From Nemertoderma westbladi (taxonomy: Eukaryota; Xenacoelomorpha; Nemertodermatida; Nemertodermatidae), in assembly GCA_032718475.1 (NCBI GenBank), contig JAUCBJ010008313.1:62001-126000 (forward strand): a stretch of DNA of 64,000 nucleotides, written 5' to 3'. Each line of letters starts with the position of its first letter. Position 1 is the stretch's first letter. Under the pieces are notes generated by a model. That model was given only the letters and a program-made list of their open reading frames with translations, did no database searches and was not told the DNA's origin. Both the position numbers and the translations under genes were made by a program. Shown one piece after another: positions 54,088 to 64,000 of the stretch.

Positions 54088-55916
54088 AAATAAATATAAT
54101 AAGCCTATCGTGAATACCGGTATGTCAATTATTTTGGAATAATTGAATTTCTGAATTTTTTAGGGGTTACTTGGTTACTTTAACTTACTTTATTACCGTT
54201 ATTTAAGCAGTAGTCCAACTGATATTTAGACCTAATTGTTGTATGGCAGGCCTACTATTTATAAATCTTTGAGTTGATTTATAATATATATACCCGTTAT
54301 AATGGTTTTTTTTGTCAATATTTGAAATAAATGTTATTATTTCTGGGGGGAGTCACTACACAGAAGCTGTGCGCTCTCAGTGGAGTGCTACTTGTTGGAC
54401 ACTAAAACAAATAATTCTAATTTACCTAAGTTACTTAATACTACAAATTACATACAATTCGGGGTGAGATTACAATCTCTAAATAAACACAAAAAATTAC
54501 ACGTACGAATTTTTAGGGTAATTTTACAAGAAGTCTACAAACCAGCCTAACAAAGGGTTAGAAATCTGGTTATTACAACGGACAGAGTACTACGGTATTT
54601 GAAAATAATAAGTAGTAGTAAATATACTGCGTTGTCCAGATAGAAAAATACCACCGTCTGACGACTTATAGCCATATCGCTATAAGTACTACGTTATGTA
54701 TCACGGAGTGTTCCTACCTAGAAGTTAATTACCGCAGTCTACCAGAACCAACGTGCCTATTAACCACTTTACAACACAAATATACTGCCTACACACTAAT
54801 TGCCTTCGGAAAGCACTGTACACTAAACCCTAAATTAGGTACAAGTACTTATACAACAAAATAATAATTAGTAGTTAAAATACTTGAACAGCTAAAAGAA
54901 CCACGGTATCTGCCGGAGTGACCAAAGCACAAAATCTCCAGTCTTTACCTATGCCGAGCAGCCCTGATGTAGTACCGGGGTTAGTTTAACTGTAACGGTA
55001 TATATAACAAGCACAATTACTGCAGGAATAAACTTGGGGAATGAATGTTGCGAATAATCACATAAACTCTGAATAATAAATATTACGCTACGCGTACAGA
55101 CTACTCAAACAAAATGCAGACCAAATACTGACAGACTACTATCAAGCCCAAGCAAACTACGGTATATGCAGACTCCGAAATGGTTAGTTAGTATGCGTCC
55201 TAACCTAGTGGGACGACTTATTCTTTCGAGGGGGTTTACCTCACAGCTCTGGAAGCCCCTACGTTCCCAACTGGCACTTTATCGGACATACACTCTACAC
55301 ACACCGAAATCTCTCAAGACCTAACAACAGCCAGACAAAATCCAGCCTACAAATTATCTAAGTATGAAATATTACGCTACCCGTACAGACTACACAAACA
55401 AGGTACAGACCAAACGCTGGCAGACTACTATCAAGCCTAAATAAACTACAGTATATGCAGACTCCGAAATGGTTAGTTAGTATGCGTTCTAACCGAGTAG
55501 TACGACTTATTCTTTCGAGGGGGTTCACCTCACAGCACTGGCAGCCCCTACTTTCCTAACTAGTACTTTTTCGGACATATGCTCTACACACACTACAGTC
55601 CCTTCAGACTTAACAACAGTCAGACAACAGTCTAGCCTACAAATTGTCTGTACAATCTGAGCAGGCTTACATGCCTTCTGCTCAATACTGGCCTACAAAT
55701 AAATAAAACTGACAGAAATAAGTAAGCTCCAAAAGAAACAAGGGGTGTACAGTCCCTAATCTCTTAAACAGCCTACCGGTATACAATTTCACAATCGAAT
55801 AATACTGCTGTACCTGTACTGCTGTAGGTACCGGTCCGGGTGGTTAGGTAGTCAGGCCTATTAGGTACCGGTTAACCGGTACTTCAGCTTTATTGCCTAC
55901 TGCAATACAGAGTTAT
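54088..55916 (-). other. A2 5' leader (untranslated)
   Basis: Homologous to 24296-25847 of A1. Contains a tandem duplication of about 289 bp (motif ATATTACGCTAC near 55080 and 55369, extending to about 55655) that A1 has only once. No gene. Confidence 0.7.
55865..55907. promoter_or_regulatory. 18-bp palindrome and hairpin next to the A2 5' LTR
   Basis: GTACCGGTTAACCGGTAC (55865-55882) is a perfect palindrome. TATTGC (55891-55896) and GCAATA (55902-55907) form a small hairpin in the same place as the longer one in A1. No TGG-type primer-binding site adjoins the LTR. Confidence 0.5.
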
Positions 55917-57077
55917 TGTTCGCGCTTTCAGACCTTTAGCAGTTTAACCTGCCAAATTTGGATGTCTTTTAGATGATAGATAGTCTTTAGCCTATGACAA
56001 GTATTTGATACACTACATTAGCCGAATCCAGTCTATGCGCGATCATTCACCCGCTGGATATACCCGGGAGACTGGATTCGGAAGCCTAACCGTATTGCGG
56101 GGTAGGCCTACTGTATTATTCGACTGATCGTAATATATATAATCTCTGACAAATATTATTCACTTTCGGGAAATATTAACAGTTCCTTTAGGACGTGGCG
56201 CTTTAAATATATAAACAGAGTTATGACTTAAACTAGACACAACGGGATGGCTATAGATTCACGTATATGGCGCATTCTTTAGGAGATGCTTCGTTATCAA
56301 TCACGATCATACACCATACTGCACAATGCTGCACACTAATCTGCCAGTCACATATAAGGAGAACAACAGACAATACGTGTAGGGCCTATAAAATAGCATT
56401 AGATTCACTTCAAACCACTTAATGTAAGTCGCAATCGTTATATGTATCCGGTCTCTCTAACCTTTAGTATATCAAGAAGATGGGGTGTCTGATTGTTTAT
56501 CAGTATTCCAAATATAATATTCCATCAACAAATATAATGAATAACCGACAGTAAATAGCAGTACAAAGTTTAAGGTATGAAGAAGATATGTTGTGTTATG
56601 TTATGAGTTCAGTGAGGTATGTTAGGTATGTATGATAACGGATATACGTTCTATAATTAAGCCTACTAATGTTGAGCTAAAGACTGAAACACGGAGGTTC
56701 CACGCCGGTGTTGTAGGCTGTGGACAAAATCACATACTGACTCACTTCACTAGTTTCTATATACAATCTCCAACACAGAGGCAAAAAACGCTCTGATTGG
56801 TCGACCGAACAAAGAGAGAACAAAGAACAAAGAGATGTTCCACGTGGCAATATCAGCTGTTAGCCGTCGTCATGGTAGCTACACTGTTTCAAGAGGATCC
56901 GGCGTATTGCGTCATAGAATTGCTAATCATGTCCGCTAAAGTACACATACAGAAGAAATGGCTTTTATGTCCTCTAAAACAACAATACAGTAAGGACACG
57001 GCCTTTTAAGCCTGTTAAACCAACTACAGAGTACTTTACGGGAAAAATAACCGGCTAATTACGCAAAAGCCTTTACA
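55917..57077 (-). repeat. A2 5' LTR (1161 bp)
   Basis: Pairs with 38509-39686; differs by a 16- to 17-bp deletion near 56345 and about five substitutions. Should hold the promoter. Confidence 0.93.
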
Positions 57078-57082
57078 GTGGT
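57078..57082. repeat. Target-site duplication of A2 (right)
   Basis: GTGGT, identical to 38504-38508. Confidence 0.93.
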
Positions 57083-57100
57083 GCCTTTCCAAGGCTTTTA

Positions 57101-57440
57101 TTGTAGGCCTATATATCATATGATAGCGGTAGCGGTACATAGCGGTAGGCAGGTAGGCCTGTAAACTGATATAATCAATCATGTACTGATGTAGGCCTAT
57201 ATATATAATATATATATCAGTATATGGAGGATATGCAGATATCGAGAGATGGAATCAAATAGTGACAAATAGTGACAATTGTAGGCCTATATATCATATG
57301 ATAGCGGTAGCGGTACATAGCGGTAGGCAGGTAGGCCTGTAAACTGATATAATCAATCATGTACTGATGTAGGCCTATATATATAATATATATATCAGTA
57401 TATGGAGGATATGCAGATATCGAGAGATGGAATCAAATAG
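57101..57440. repeat. 178-bp tandem duplication in the C2 spacer
   Basis: TTGTAGGCCTATATATCATA starts at 57101 and 57279; about 160 bp of each copy is nearly identical, ending in GAGAGATGGAATCAAATAGT. Confidence 0.93.
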
Positions 57441-57859
57441 TTTCCAAGGCTTTCCAAGTGAGTGATGCAGCTAGGATGGTCTGTACGGTCCGATAATGGC
57501 CCATTCCTTGTCTAATTTCGCCTTATAGCCTAAATCCCTACTACTTAATTTTGAAGCTATTAAATGTACCCTAATTTGCAGTTGTGTCAGTTACTTTTAT
57601 TGTATTTCAGAATTTCTTTCCTACTGTTACTATAATTTGTTAAATTTTTACCCCTATTCTTATTCTATTTTATTTTGATATATTTCTACTATTTACTGTT
57701 TATGGATTATTCTATTTCATAATCCACATTCTGACCTATTCTATGGGCCTGTGCAGTACAGCAGTATATGTCGCGTGGCCTACATGATCTATCCAACTGT
57801 ACTCATATGCCCCCATCTCGCTACTGACTGCTAACTAATATCCATATTATACATATCCC

Positions 57860-58300
57860 TTCTACCCCTATTACTAATCGGTACTACGTACCCTCTAACT
57901 CTTACTCTCTCTCTCTCTAACTAGCGGTACTACATACCCTCTAACTCTTACTCCAATACCTCTAACTAGTGGTACTACGTACCCTCTAACTACTCTAACT
58001 CCACTAACTAACGGTACTACGTACCCTCTTACTACTCTAACTCCACTAACTAACGGTACTACGTACCCTCTTACTACTCTAACTCCACTAAATAACAGTA
58101 CTACGTACCCTCTTACTACTCTGACTCTACTAACTCCACTAACTCTCTTTACTAACTAACGGTACTACGTACCTCCTAACTAACTAACTCTCTAACTAAC
58201 AGTACTACGTACCTCCTAACTAACTAACTGTTTCCTGACTCTAGGTACTACGTACCTTCTAACTCCTTCTAACTCCTAACTAACTAACTAACTCTAATTT
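57860..58300. repeat. Minisatellite with a GGTACTACGTACC core
   Basis: About nine units of roughly 40-50 bp, each with the near-palindromic core GGTACTACGTACC (variants CAGTACTACGTACC, GGTACTACATACC) separated by TAACT-rich linkers. Confidence 0.88.
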
Positions 58301-58405
58301 TTATTTATTTTATTTTTTATTTTATGTGTGGGAAGGGCGTCTCGCCCTCAATCCCACCCCCCTCAGTCCAAGACTTGGACGACTAAACTACACTCTAACT
58401 CCACT

Positions 58406-59281
58406 CTAAGGTGCCCCTTCTAGTAGACAGCATTTCCCTACAGCTCTCCTGTAGGTTTTTCTGTCCTTCGCACCTATCTTGCCACCTATCCGCACCTCTA
58501 CCGATCGGACTCTTCCGTCCTCATCGGAGTAGGTGCCTACAACTCTCGCCAACCGCCACTGGTTGTTGATGATAGTATCATCCGTAACGATTACGAGATC
58601 TCCCTCTCTTAACTCCCTATTCGGCTTCCTCCATTTGCTTCTTTTGTGAAGCGTGGGTAGATATTCCTCAACCCACCTCCTCCAATACTCTGCGCTTATC
58701 GCTTTAGCGACTTTCCGACTCTGGCGGGAGTGTATGTCATCTGGATCTACACCCCGCATATCGATGGTCGCTGGCCTTTCCATTAGGAAATGGCTGGGCG
58801 TCAGCACATCTAGTGATTCAGGGTCATCATTCTCCGGATATAGCGGTCTGCTATTAATGATACCCTCACACTTCGCAAGTACTGTTCTCAAGACGTCCTC
58901 TGTGACCATATGGGTGTTCATTAACTTCGTCATGAGACGCTTCGAACTGCCCACCAGTCTCTCGATGCATCCTAGTGTATGTGGTGCATACGGCGTCCTT
59001 CTCTCCCACTTTACTTGTCGTCGTCTCATGGCTGCCCTGACTTCCTCCCCTTCCAAGATGTCCAAGGCCTCTGCCATCTCGTTCTCTGCTCCCACAAAGT
59101 TGGTTCCATTGTCGGAGTATATTACTGCGATCGTCCCACCTTTGCGGTCTCTAAACCTCTCTAAGGCATTAATGAATGCCGATGCGGTTGCATCTTGGGC
59201 GAGTTCTATCCCTACTGCCCGCGTGTTATTACATACGAAGATAATACCGTAGTTATCGGCCCGAACATGTCCACACCGCAA
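58406..59281 (-). pseudogene. C2 pol: integrase core and C-terminal tail
   Basis: 291 codons, in a different frame from the upstream part because of a frameshift near 59270. Integrase second Asp in YSDNGTNFVGAENE and Glu in LGCIERLVGSSKR; the first Asp (CGVDMFGP) lies in the preceding frame near 59280. Then SRPLYPENDDPESLDVLTPS and a complete DUF5641-like tail (LREGDLVIVTDDT, end AVGKCCLLEGAP). Inserts the element DNA into the host genome when intact. Confidence 0.88.
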
Positions 59282-60699
59282 TGCATAAATGGCGGGTCGT
59301 GCTGTCTTACCCTACTTGCTGGTAGTGGTGCCATCTCCTGTATGGCTCGCTCCTTCTTCGCTCGTCGGCAGGTCTGGCACTGCCCCACTACCGCCTTTAC
59401 CTTCTTCCTTAACTGTTTGACACAAAAGGTCCTCCGTATCTCCGTAAGGGTTCGGTTGGTGCCCCCGTGCAATATCGACTTGTGGGAGTCCCAGATAATC
59501 TGGTGGACTATTGGCGATCCTGTGGGGATGATGATGGGCTTCGGCGGTACAACGATGCTGTTGTTGTAGCCCACCCTAGAGTTCATTACTAGAATCCCGT
59601 CATCATTAAGTTGTGGCGACAGCGCGATCAACTCGCTGTCCAGTCGAAGATGCTGTTGCTTACCGACGCGTTCCACCTCGTCGCCGTAGCTCTTCCGTTG
59701 TTCATAGCGAATGACTGCTTTGGCCGCTCCTTCCAGATCTATGGTTGTCCTGATCTTCTTGCCTTTGCCAACTCCCGCGAGGAAATTCCCGAAGGCTCTC
59801 CAGTACGCCACTAATTTCTTGGTCTTATACCAACTAGAGCTGTATCTGAGGAGTTTATCCGTCGGGTTATCGCACAGTTCTTCTGGTTTAGGTTGCACGT
59901 CCCTTATCTCCCTCACCATCTGGGAGTATATCTCTTCTCCCTCTGAATCTCCCTCTTCTCCCTCTGATACTGCTTCTCCCGAGCCCGGGTCCACCTTTCT
60001 CATCGGCGGCCAGGCCTCCTTGTCGCTCAGAAACTGTGGCCCATGTTGCCACAATACTTCCTTCTTCAAGAAAGTGTGGCGTGCCACGCCCCTCGATAAC
60101 AAGACCGCTGGGTTCTCGTCCGTTGGGCAGTAGTGCCACCTTTCCAATTCTGTGGTCGCCCTTATTTCGTCCACCCTATTCGCGACGAATATAGGGTATC
60201 TCGTCCTTTCGTTATGTAGCCAACCAAGCACTACCATGGAATCCGTCCAGTAGTGTGTCTCCACTATGTTGGGAATAGTATCCACTAGGTAGGCTGTGGC
60301 CCTAACTCCTAGTCTGGCAGCTGTCAATTCTAGTTTGGGAACTGATGCTGAATCTGGCGGCGTTGACTTCGCTTTGCTAAAGGCCAGTCTGTGCTTGTGA
60401 GCCCCCTCTCATTGTACTAAATAGAGTGCCGCTCCGTATGCCTCCAACGACGCATCGGAGAACATGTGTAAGTCCAGATTCGTCATGTTCCCATCCGGGA
60501 AATACACTCGCGGCATGTTGTATGTTCCCATCTTCTCCAAACCTTCTGTCCACTTACACCACTGTTTCTTGATCTCCTCTGGTACCTCTACATCCCACTC
60601 ATCCTTCAGTTTGTATACTCTCTTGAGTATCTGTTTCCCCGTGACTAATAGTGGGGATGCTAGACCTATGGGATCGTATATTCTTGCTATGTATGACAC
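59212..60699 (-). pseudogene. C2 pol: connection, RNase H and H2C2 zinc region
   Basis: Pieces 60409-60699 and 59212-60327 are one frame with a TGA at 60409. MSYIARIYDPIGLASPLLV (connection), HMFSDASLEAYGAALYL (RNase H Asp), WHYCPTDENPAVLLSRGV (Ala-Val where the family normally has Ala-Asp), HGGTNRTLTEIRRTFC and CQTCRRAKKER (zinc region), then the first integrase motif CGVDMFGP before a frameshift. RNase H would normally degrade the RNA template. Confidence 0.85.
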
Positions 60700-61388
60700 A
60701 TAGCCTCTCTTCGTGTGGATGTCTGCGCCCTCCTGGCCAGCTGGTACTTCAGTTCATCTGTCTCTCTGTTCCACACGATTCCCAGTGCCTTCTGTTGAGA
60801 CTCTGTCCTCTTGTTCGCCATGTCCTGCCCTTTGGCCGTTGTGGGATTATCCATGGTCGATTCTGGTCTCTCGTCCCCTATTGCCTTGATAAATTCCTCC
60901 GAACTGGATTGGAATTTGGTCAGGTTAAAGCCGGATCCTTTTAGGATATCGCGAACCTCGCGCCCTGTGTCCAGTTTCTCCTTAACCGTATTTCCAGACT
61001 CCATTCCGTCGTCTACGTAGAAGCCGCGTCGAATCATATCGACAGCCCTAGTGCTGTATCTATCCTCCTTCCCCTTCACTGTATCTCTTACTGCCATAGT
61101 CGTCGTCAATGAAGACGACTTGGCTCCCATGTTCTGTACTATCATCTTGTACGTCGGTATTATCGACGGTTCTTCATCACCGTTGTACCATAAGAAGCGT
61201 TGACTGTCGCTATCTTCCTCTGTTACACGGACTTGGTTGAACATGCCTTCTATGTCACACGTGAAGGCTTGTTTCCCATTTCTAAATCTAAGTAGGACCT
61301 CTATCCCTGAGTTGTATATGTTCGGACCTTCTAGTAGATAGTCGTTTAAGCATTTTCCGTTGGTCTTTGCCGATGCGTCAACTACCAC
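60687..61388 (-). pseudogene. C2 pol: reverse transcriptase
   Basis: 233-codon frame joined by frameshifts at both ends (near 60690 and 61385). AFTCDIEGMFNQVRVTEED (first Asp), RRGFYVDDGMESGNTVKE (YVDD) and FNLTKFQSSSEEF (thumb side). Very close to C1 (32281-32837) where they overlap. Confidence 0.88.
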
Positions 61389-62287
61389 CGCAGTTTACCT
61401 TTCTTCGGGTCTAAAGCCACGTGGAGTGGTAGGTAATACGTCCTATCCGTGTTTGGTTCGTCGACCGGTAACTCCACGGCCCATCCTTTCTCGACGTACT
61501 TCTTAATTGTTCTGTGGATGTACTCATTCTTCTCGGGGCTCCGTTTTAGTGTCTGCTTCAACTTACGAAGCCTCGTGAGCACCATCCCTTTATTATCGGG
61601 CAATGGTAGCTTTGGTAGCTTCCATACCATCCCTATGGTATACCGCCCCTCATCGCATTTCATAGACTCCTCTAAGCTTTGTTGAGCCTGTTTGTCTTCC
61701 CCGATCCCGATCTCCTTTAATCCTTCAAAATCCTGTCTGAGCAGTCTCTTAAGCTGCTCCTCTGCTCTCTCATCACCCATTTCCTGCATAGTTCCCGCAA
61801 ACATGCATCCTGATGTCTCCGACATCCTAAATGGTATCTTGCTCTTGATTGGGCCACTCAGCGTCCACCCGAATGGTGTCAGTATCGCCACCGGGTCACA
61901 CTGCTTGTCTTCGCCGAAGACCATTTGCATTCTTTCGTGGGCCGTTGGGCAGTCCATTCCTACTATGATTGATACCTTCCTAACGTCCACCTCTGGGATT
62001 GAGAAGTCGATATCATCCAGAAATTTATATTGTTCGACCTCGATGATGGTTGGCCGTCTGGCATTGATGTTTATTGACTCTATCACTTGGATGGGGTCGA
62101 TGCTCGCCCCATAGTCGCATCCTGGTGCTATTGCTGCGATGGCGCACCGTCCGGTTCTCATCTCCAGGACCTCATCTTTGCTGGAGATGGTTGTTACCGT
62201 CATTCTACTCGGCCTCGTTCTCAATCCTATCTCTTCGGCCACCCAATCCTCGATTAATGTGAAGGCAGCTCCACTATCAACCAGCAT
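61382..62287 (-). pseudogene. C2 protease and RT N-terminal region
   Basis: Protease MLVDSGAAFTLIEDW, linker SIIVGMDCPTAHERMQMVF and FGWTLSGPIKSK, then RT fingers (EKGWAVELPVDEPN). It is in frame with gag across a TGA at 62303 that is a CGA-to-TGA change relative to C1. Confidence 0.85.
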
Positions 62288-62302
62288 CAGTGTGGTTACT
62301 GA

Positions 62303-63634
62303 TCAATTGCCTTCTCCAATTACTCGCACTGGTACTACCCCAAGTAGCACCGTTCCTCTCTTCTTCACCCCTACCGTGCTCGTTACCATCGTTTGGCCTT
62401 TCCTTTGACCGAACTTGACCGGCGTCTCCTTGCATTGCCTAGCTCTATGTCCACTCATCACACATCGCGAGCAGATCTCATTTCTCGCCGCATATTCTAC
62501 CTGATCTTCCCTGGGTAGTGCTTGCCAGTACCTGCAGTTCATGGTTTGATGAAGCGCATTTGTATGTAGCTGGCATTTGCTCTTTGGGTTGTAGCCCTCC
62601 TTATGCAGTGCATTGCGTATCGCAGTTGCATTTGCACCAAAGTCCCTACTATTCTTGTTGTTTGGGTTCGGCCTACTGGGCGTACTAGGGTTATATTTAT
62701 TTGTGTTGTTATTATTCCCCTGTCCGTTCCATGGTGTGGTCTTACCTTCGGCTACCTGTGGACTTGCAGTCCCCTGCGTCGCTGCATATGGCAATGATTG
62801 CCTGAGCTTTGGTAATGCGTTTGACGTGTTGTGTTCTGGTTTCGGTCTATGGTAATCGGTTCTTGGTCCTTTTCCCAGGCTGTCCTCACTATAGACTGGG
62901 TCGGTTATTAGTTCAGCTTCGTAGTTTAAGAAGCTTGACATTTCTTCTAAACCTGGTTCCGCACCCTTCCTATCTCGAGTGGAGAAAGCGATTTTCCTCC
63001 ACTTGTTGCGCAGCCACATCAGTAGTGCCTGCGCTATCGTGGTGATGTTGTTGGACGCGTTGAGTTCGTATGGCGCGTCTAGCGTCTTTAACACGATTAG
63101 CGCCTTCTCGACCTTGTTCGCGAATGTCTTAATGCTAACGGGACTATCCTGTAGGCCACCCGATGTTATGCCTCTCAGGGTTTGCCAGATGATCTTGGCT
63201 GGGTGCACATATTCCCTGTCCAATGCCCGCCATGCCGTCGTGAAGCCACCCTCTATACCCTGGTATTGCCTCACGATGTCGTATGCTGGGCCTCCTGTGT
63301 ATACTTGGAGATATTTTAGGCACTCCGCCTGCGTCAAGTTCTTTGTTAGTATTTCGTTACTATACATGCGCCGAAACTGTAGATATTCTTCTGGCCTACT
63401 CCCATCGAATTTAAATGTTTCCACGGGTGGTAGCTCGATCCTTGTCTTTAGCGCATCGATTAACGTGGCCATTCCCATCGCCTGCACTTCCAATGGGTTC
63501 GATGGATGTTGTATAGTTTCTCCTGTTAGGTGCGGTCCGTCCGTCCTATTTCCTGTCTTCCTCTGGCTTAGGTATATCATTGGGGGTAGCGGCCCCCTCC
63601 ATATTTCTGTGTCGCATGACCTATTTCCATCCAA
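62303..63634 (-). pseudogene. C2 gag core and nucleocapsid
   Basis: 443 codons open. DUF1759-like core (PVETFKFDGSRPEEYLQFRR, WRALDREYVHPAKIIWQTL), Asn/Pro-rich linker, a zinc knuckle ICSRCVMSGHRARQC preceded by an HQTMNCRYWQAL helix, then the start of the protease region. The true gag start lies further upstream (beyond 64000). Confidence 0.85.
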
Positions 63635-64000
63635 GGGGTTCGTTGTTCTTGCTCCTATTGGGGTATATTGTTGATATTGTGATGGGGGAATGTCACCCTG
63701 TCCCCCCCCCCCCCCCCCCCACCGGTATGTTTGGTACTGGGGTTGATGTTAATATATTGGGGCCCATGCACCTATCCGCAATAATTCCCCTCTCCCCTGG
63801 GTATATGTTATGTCCCTGCATGCTGTAGCCATACTGCTGTGCTGGTACCGGTATAGGCCTATCATCTTCTGGCCTACCTGCCGGTATGTACTCCGCGACT
63901 TCCGGGTTTAATTCCGTCGTCCGCGCTATCCTATCGCCTACATTATTCCTGTCAGCATGGCCTATGGTATGTGCAGTAAGGCCTACAGTATGTCCTACAG
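63635..64000 (-). pseudogene. C2 gag upstream region, cut by the window edge
   Basis: Homologous to C1 29820-30250 on the opposite strand. It contains a C-run (63703-63720; G-run in the coding sense) that differs in length from C1 and disrupts the frame, and the conserved MGPNILTSTPVPN-type sequence. Continues beyond the window. Confidence 0.7.

Larger units (their letters stand above)
38509..57077 (-). mobile_element. BEL/Pao element A2 (18.6 kb), complete ends, broken genes
   Basis: Minus-strand element with LTRs 55917-57077 (5') and 38509-39686 (3'), a perfect 5-bp target duplication and a polypurine tract. Order: leader, gag-pol (52638 down to 45642), spacer, Y (44019-42199), fused X-Z (42185-39765), 3' LTR. 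Gag lacks its N-terminal part, replaced by about 1.45 kb of other DNA, and gag-pol and accessory genes carry several stops and frameshifts. Even so the LTRs differ at only about five sites plus one 16- to 17-bp deletion by eye. It lies between pol and X of C2. At 18.6 kb it is unusually long for the family. Confidence 0.93.
57083..58405 (-). other. Spacer between C2 pol and X (upstream half)
   Basis: 1.3 kb without a gene, holding a 178-bp tandem duplication and a minisatellite. It continues across A2 at 38474-38508, just before the X start. Confidence 0.7.
35137..64000 (-). mobile_element. BEL/Pao element C2, split by A2 and cut by window end
   Basis: Minus-strand C-lineage element. Gag-pol (63634 down to 58406, and onward past 64000) is followed by a repeat-rich spacer (57083-58405), then the 18.6-kb A2 insertion, then accessory genes X (37796-38473) and Z (36403-37671), a polypurine-like tract and a probable 3' LTR. 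The 5' LTR is outside the window, so the left edge is tentative. Gag-pol has several frameshifts and stops. Confidence 0.82.

Overview
This window is metazoan nuclear DNA made almost entirely of retrotransposons. BEL/Pao long-terminal-repeat (LTR) elements are found only in animals. Three distinct BEL/Pao lineages, two kinds of non-LTR (LINE-like) fragments, microsatellites and CpG-decay-type stop codons fit a repeat-rich invertebrate, perhaps an arthropod; the sequence does not fix the species. I found no ordinary host gene, tRNA, rRNA or CRISPR array. One 184-codon ORF (34709-35263) remains unexplained.

Layout. (1) A minus-strand LINE reverse transcriptase gene is split into 1-218 and 27017-27870 by BEL element A1 (233-27016). 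A1 is itself split inside gag by BEL element B (8646-22239), which has a perfect 5-bp target duplication (GTCTC), TG...CA ends and uninterrupted ORFs. (2) A 5'- and 3'-truncated plus-strand copy of a third lineage, C1, lies at 27871-32837. (3) 32838-35136 holds short repeats, a LINE-type C-terminal fragment and the unexplained ORF. (4) A minus-strand C element, C2, runs from about 35137 past the window end. It is split by element A2 (38509-57077, 18.6 kb, perfect target duplication GTGGT). A2 in turn carries about 1.45 kb of unrelated DNA (52639-54087) in place of its gag start.

The main observation is a shared extra gene module. In all three lineages, in the position where retroviruses and some BEL elements have env, there is no envelope-like gene. 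There is instead (i) 'X', a protein with DEDDy 3'-5' exonuclease-like motifs (D-x-E; K-[IV]-G-S-x(4)-D; Y-x(3)-E in A and B), and (ii) 'Z', a protein with a Cys cluster, two zinc knuckles of one distinctive pattern and a basic tail. X and Z are overlapping ORFs in B, separate and frame-shifted in C, and a single reading frame in A. Lineage A has one more large ORF ('Y'). A repeat-bearing spacer of about 1.3-1.8 kb always separates pol from this module.

How the parts work together: gag-pol supplies capsid, protease, reverse transcriptase, RNase H and integrase. The downstream module is probably expressed from a spliced or otherwise separate RNA and may act on nucleic acid during replication or against host defence; that role is inference. 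B looks recently active. A1 is older and dead. A2 has nearly identical LTRs but many broken ORFs, suggesting it moved with help from another copy.
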